DNA from: Chitinophagaceae bacterium
Lineage (GTDB): Bacteria; Bacteroidota; Bacteroidia; Chitinophagales; Chitinophagaceae
Assembly (NCBI GenBank): GCA_016710935.1
Contig: JADJTY010000003.1
Location: 248,001 to 312,000, forward strand
Reading direction: 5' to 3'
Length of the DNA: 64,000 nt
The translations under genes were made by a program, and so were the position numbers. Below are positions 61,612 to 64,000 of this stretch, one piece after another. The notes beneath the pieces are model-generated. The model was given only the letters and a program-made list of their open reading frames with translations, was not told where the DNA came from and did not search any database. Numbering within the stretch: the first letter of the stretch is position 1; each line of letters starts with the position of its first letter.

Positions 61612-62103
61612 TTATTTAAAGGTATTAACCAGGGCAATCATTTTAAGCGCTGTAATAGCAGCTTCTTCGCCTTTATGGCCGTGTTTGCCACCGGTTCTTT
61701 CGTCAATCTGTTCCTGGTTATCTACCGTTAGTACACCAAAAATGGTGGGTACCGGTATGTTTAAATTCAATTGTACAATACCATCGGTTACTGCCTGGCA
61801 AACGTATTCAAAATGTGGCGTATCGCCCCTTAATACACAGCCCAGTGCTATGAACACACAAGGTTTATCATCCTTATATTTATGCAGCTCCCAGTATTTT
61901 TTTATAATGAAAGGAATTTCAAAAGCACCTGGCACTGTAATGCTCATGTGTTGCACTTGATGTTCAGCCAGTATTTTTTTGCAACCGGCTTCCAGTTTAT
62001 CAACGGTTGCGGAATTCCATTCGGTACGTACAATAACAACACAGGCACCCGGCGGAAGCTGGATGCCTGTTGTATTAGTTAAGTTTGATGAGTCTGTTGA
62101 CAT
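61612..62103 (-). CDS. ribH: 6,7-dimethyl-8-ribityllumazine synthase
   Basis: The protein is 163 residues from the ATG at 62103; the frame extending to 62151 runs into a repeat and is not used. The lumazine synthase pattern is clear: VIVRTEWNSATVDKLEAGCKKIL, SITVPGAFEIPFIIKKY, FIALGCVLRGDTPHFEYVCQAVTDG and PTIFGVLTVDNQEQIDER. It joins 5-amino-6-ribitylamino-uracil with 3,4-dihydroxy-butanone-4-phosphate in riboflavin synthesis; the family forms 60-mer shells. The family length of about 155-160 fits. Gap of five bases to the lipoprotein gene. Confidence 0.95.
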   Translation of the reverse strand: MSTDSSNLTNTTGIQLPPGACVVIVRTEWNSATVDKLEAGCKKILAEHQVQHMSITVPGAFEIPFIIKKYWELHKYKDDKPCVFIALGCVLRGDTPHFEYVCQAVTDGIVQLNLNIPVPTIFGVLTVDNQEQIDERTGGKHGHKGEEAAITALKMIALVNTFK

Positions 62104-62104
62104 A

Positions 62105-62188
62105 TCGTGAATCGTGAATGGTGAATCGTGAGTAAGTATCCAAATATTCAATGACCTCTGTCAATTGCTTATTGCCTATCGCCCATTG
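62105..62188. repeat. Two short word-repeats in the gap before ribH
   Basis: CGTGAAT words repeat three times with one GGTGAAT between 62105 and 62132; TTGCTTATTGCCTATCGCCCATTG at about 62165-62188 is a second repeated word family. They fill most of the 87-base gap between the YfgM-like gene and ribH, with no coding content. Confidence 0.5.
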
Positions 62189-62190
62189 TT

Positions 62191-62913
62191 CTACTTGGTT
62201 ACGCCTAAACTTCCCAGGTATTTATCAACCTCACCAGAGCTAACCCTTTGGCTGGCCGGGTATTTATCTTTCAGCTCCTGAAATAATTCAACAGCTTCTT
62301 TTGATTTACCCAATGCTTCTGCATAACGTGCTGCCATATAAATAGCCTCAGTTGTCATAGCTTCGTCAAGCCCGCTTATAGAACCGGCTTTTTTATAATA
62401 ATCCAAAGCATCATCTGTTTTCTTTTGTTCGGCATAAGCGTGGCCTAACAAAATATAGGCTTTGCTCTGTACCTGGCTGGCGCCATTGGCATCAAATTCC
62501 TTTAAATGCTTAATGGCCTTGTCAAACTGCTTTAACTGCAGGTAGCAGGCGCCAATCATATACTGGGCCCTGTTGCCCGATTTGGTACCTCCATGGCTGC
62601 TTACAATTTTCAATAAGCCGGTTACACCAGCTGCTTTGTCGCCGTTTAATACCAAATTCACGGTATCCTTATTATAAGTAGATGAACCGGCAATAGCACC
62701 AAATAATTTTTCTGCAGAAAAAATGAGGTCATTGGCTTCTTTTTCTTTGGGTTCGGCTATTAATTTTTTGTAGCCTATAAATCCGCCCAGCAATACAATT
62801 ACCAGGGAACCTGCTATGATTATTTTTTTACTGTATGCCGCCCAAAAGCCTTTTGCTTTTGCAACCACATCAGCTGCTTCGTTTTGTTCTGCTTTAACTT
62901 GCTTATCTGCCAT
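62191..62913 (-). CDS. YfgM-like membrane-anchored TPR protein
   Basis: The protein is 240 residues: a charged N-terminus, one membrane helix (about 30-50: IIIAGSLVIVLLGGFIG), and TPR-like repeats in the periplasm (AQYMIGACYLQLKQFDKAIKHL, AYILLGHAYAEQKKTDDALDYY, EAIYMAARYAEALGKSKEAVELF). This is the YfgM layout; YfgM associates with the SecYEG translocon and with the periplasmic chaperone PpiD in enterics. Here it lies between pdhA and ribH. Confidence 0.85.
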   Translation of the reverse strand: MADKQVKAEQNEAADVVAKAKGFWAAYSKKIIIAGSLVIVLLGGFIGYKKLIAEPKEKEANDLIFSAEKLFGAIAGSSTYNKDTVNLVLNGDKAAGVTGLLKIVSSHGGTKSGNRAQYMIGACYLQLKQFDKAIKHLKEFDANGASQVQSKAYILLGHAYAEQKKTDDALDYYKKAGSISGLDEAMTTEAIYMAARYAEALGKSKEAVELFQELKDKYPASQRVSSGEVDKYLGSLGVTK

Positions 62914-62914
62914 T

Positions 62915-62957
62915 TCAATTAATTAAGAATTAAAAATTATAAATTAGGAATTAAAAA
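62915..62957. repeat. AT-rich word-repeat between pdhA and the YfgM-like gene
   Basis: A run of AATTAAGAATTA, AAAATTATAAATTA and GGAATTAAAAA words fills most of the 49-base gap. Similar AATTA repeats lie between genes in other Bacteroidota as I recall. Confidence 0.45.
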
Positions 62958-62962
62958 ACGAT

Positions 62963-63955
62963 TTAATCTACGATGAAAGGATAATCTTCCTGAACATACA
63001 CATCCTTCAGCAATTCATTATCATCCGGCCAGGGACTTTCTTCGGCAAAAGTTACCGATTCATCCACTTCTGCTTTAACACGGTCAATGATCACTTCAAA
63101 TTCTGCATCTGTAACTTTATACTGATCCTTCAATACATTCATTACATACTCAATAGGGTCTCTTTCCTTGTATTGCTCCAGTTCGTCTTTGGTACGGTAT
63201 TTTTGCGGATCGCTCATACTGTGCCCTTTATAACGGTATGTTTTAATTTCAAGTAAAGTAGGTCCGCCTCTCTCTCTTGCACGGTTTACTGCCCTTAATA
63301 CACCATTGTGTACATCTTCGGGGCTCATGCCATCAATACTATCGCTGGGCATTTCGTAAGCATCTGCCATTTTATAGATGTCCAGTGTTTTACTGGTACG
63401 GGCTACAGAAGTACCCATGGCATAATGATTGTTTTCGCAGATAAACACAACGGGCAGATCCCAAAGCATGGCCATATTAAAGGTTTCATGCAACATACCC
63501 TGGCGGGCAGCACCATCGCCAAAAAAACAAAGCACCACATTTTTGGTACCACGGTATTTTTCGGCAAAAGCCAAACCGGCACCGGTACCAATTTGTGCAC
63601 CTACAATACCATGACCGCCAAAGAAATTTTCTTTTACGCCAAAAAAGTGCATACTACCACCCTTTCCTTTACTGCATCCGGTAGCTTTGCCGTACAATTC
63701 GGCCATACAGGCTTTGGGTGTAATGCCCTTGGCAATAGCCAAAGCATGATCACGGTAAGCGGTAATAAATTTATCATCAGGTGTGGTTGCAGTCATGCAT
63801 CCGGCGGCAACGGCCTCCTGTCCAATGTACAGGTGACAAAAACCACGAATCTTCTGCATACCATATAACTGGCCTGTTTTTTCCTCGAAGCGGCGTAAAA
63901 GCAGCATCAGTTCGTACCAGTACAAATAGGTTTCTTTAGAAAATTTAGTAGCCAA
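62963..63955 (-). CDS. pdhA: Pyruvate dehydrogenase E1 component, alpha subunit
   Basis: The protein is 330 residues from the TTG at 63955; the longer reading to 63976 overlaps the -7 box (TATCTTTG) and so cannot be translated from it. The ThDP-binding motif starts GDGAARQGMLHETFNMAMLWDLPVVFICENN (GDG to NN). The alpha-subunit core includes RGFCHLYIGQEAVAAG, GGHGIVGAQIGTGAGLAFA and KGHSMSDPQKYRTKDE (phosphorylation-loop region). With E1beta, E2 and E3 it converts pyruvate to acetyl-CoA; those subunits are outside the window. First gene of the run down to the Fe-S protein. Confidence 0.93.
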   Translation of the reverse strand: MATKFSKETYLYWYELMLLLRRFEEKTGQLYGMQKIRGFCHLYIGQEAVAAGCMTATTPDDKFITAYRDHALAIAKGITPKACMAELYGKATGCSKGKGGSMHFFGVKENFFGGHGIVGAQIGTGAGLAFAEKYRGTKNVVLCFFGDGAARQGMLHETFNMAMLWDLPVVFICENNHYAMGTSVARTSKTLDIYKMADAYEMPSDSIDGMSPEDVHNGVLRAVNRARERGGPTLLEIKTYRYKGHSMSDPQKYRTKDELEQYKERDPIEYVMNVLKDQYKVTDAEFEVIIDRVKAEVDESVTFAEESPWPDDNELLKDVYVQEDYPFIVD

Positions 63956-63973
63956 TGGGTTAATTTTAGGCGG

Positions 63974-63981
63974 CAAAGATA
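63974..63981 (-). promoter_or_regulatory. -7 box for pdhA
   Basis: TATCTTTG on the minus strand matches TAnnTTTG. Transcription would begin about 7 bases downstream, leaving a leader of roughly a dozen bases before the TTG start at 63955. Confidence 0.55.
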
Positions 63982-64000
63982 AGGGAGAAATGGGAAATTC

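Noticed and set aside
62104..62151. N-terminal extension of RibH
   Set aside because: It is encoded by the CGTGAAT repeat and no lumazine synthase has it; the ATG at 62103 fits the family length.

Overview
The window looks like chromosome of a Bacteroidota bacterium, most likely Chitinophagaceae or a close relative. Signs are an A+T-leaning base composition, many promoters of the TAnnTTTG type (the Bacteroidota primary sigma -7 box), few visible Shine-Dalgarno sites, several TTG starts, and family content typical of the phylum: ECF sigma with an anti-sigma/beta-barrel partner, SprB-like repeats, a TonB receptor with a carboxypeptidase-regulatory domain, CPA1 antiporter, GreA-like protein, CbpA/CbpM. 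I see no rRNA, tRNA, CRISPR array, transposase or integrase. Most of the window is ordinary chromosome with accessory patches.

Layout. 1-5.4 kb: a caspase-TPR protein running off the left edge, a gene cassette flanked by attC-like inverted sequences, and a secreted MORN-repeat protein. 5.5-14.2 kb: M14 carboxypeptidase, CHASE3/PAS histidine kinase, MscS channel and small secreted or membrane proteins. 14.3-21.3 kb: DUF6600-like secreted protein, MBL hydrolase, cbpA-cbpM, VTT membrane protein, GreA-like protein, PhnA-domain protein. 21.3-30.2 kb: a YadA-head-like protein with an S74 chaperone, 2OG-Fe(II) oxygenase, a pentameric ligand-gated ion channel homologue, CPA1 antiporter, dienelactone hydrolase, GNAT and Gfo/Idh/MocA enzymes. 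30.3-36.5 kb: ECF sigma/anti-sigma-barrel pair, SprB/cytochrome-like lipoprotein, L,D-transpeptidase, second MORN protein. 36.5-42.9 kb: hutH-hutU histidine degradation, PrsW-like protease, YCF48-like protein, a second ECF sigma factor, YeaQ-like protein. 42.9-51.7 kb: smc, a DUF4412-like gene with a broken start, a TPR protein, dnaG, EVE protein. 51.9-59.4 kb: two DUF4331 proteins, TonB receptor, HupE/UreJ, orphan CdiI-like immunity protein, cupin, TPR lipoprotein. 59.5-64 kb: membrane protein, then a minus-strand run pdhA - YfgM-like - ribH - lipoprotein - Fe-S protein.

The most interesting observations are: (1) an integron-like cassette (9-bp inverted ends and a long folded 3' site) with no integrase in view; (2) near-identical N4-spaced AATACC...GGTATT palindromes before both MORN/CxxCxGxG genes and a degenerate relative before the caspase gene, suggesting a shared regulon; (3) a 60-bp palindromic repeat inserted in frame inside hutU; (4) a prokaryotic pentameric channel homologue; (5) a one-base deficit in an A-run that takes a secreted protein's start out of frame; (6) a mosaic of different short intergenic repeat families.
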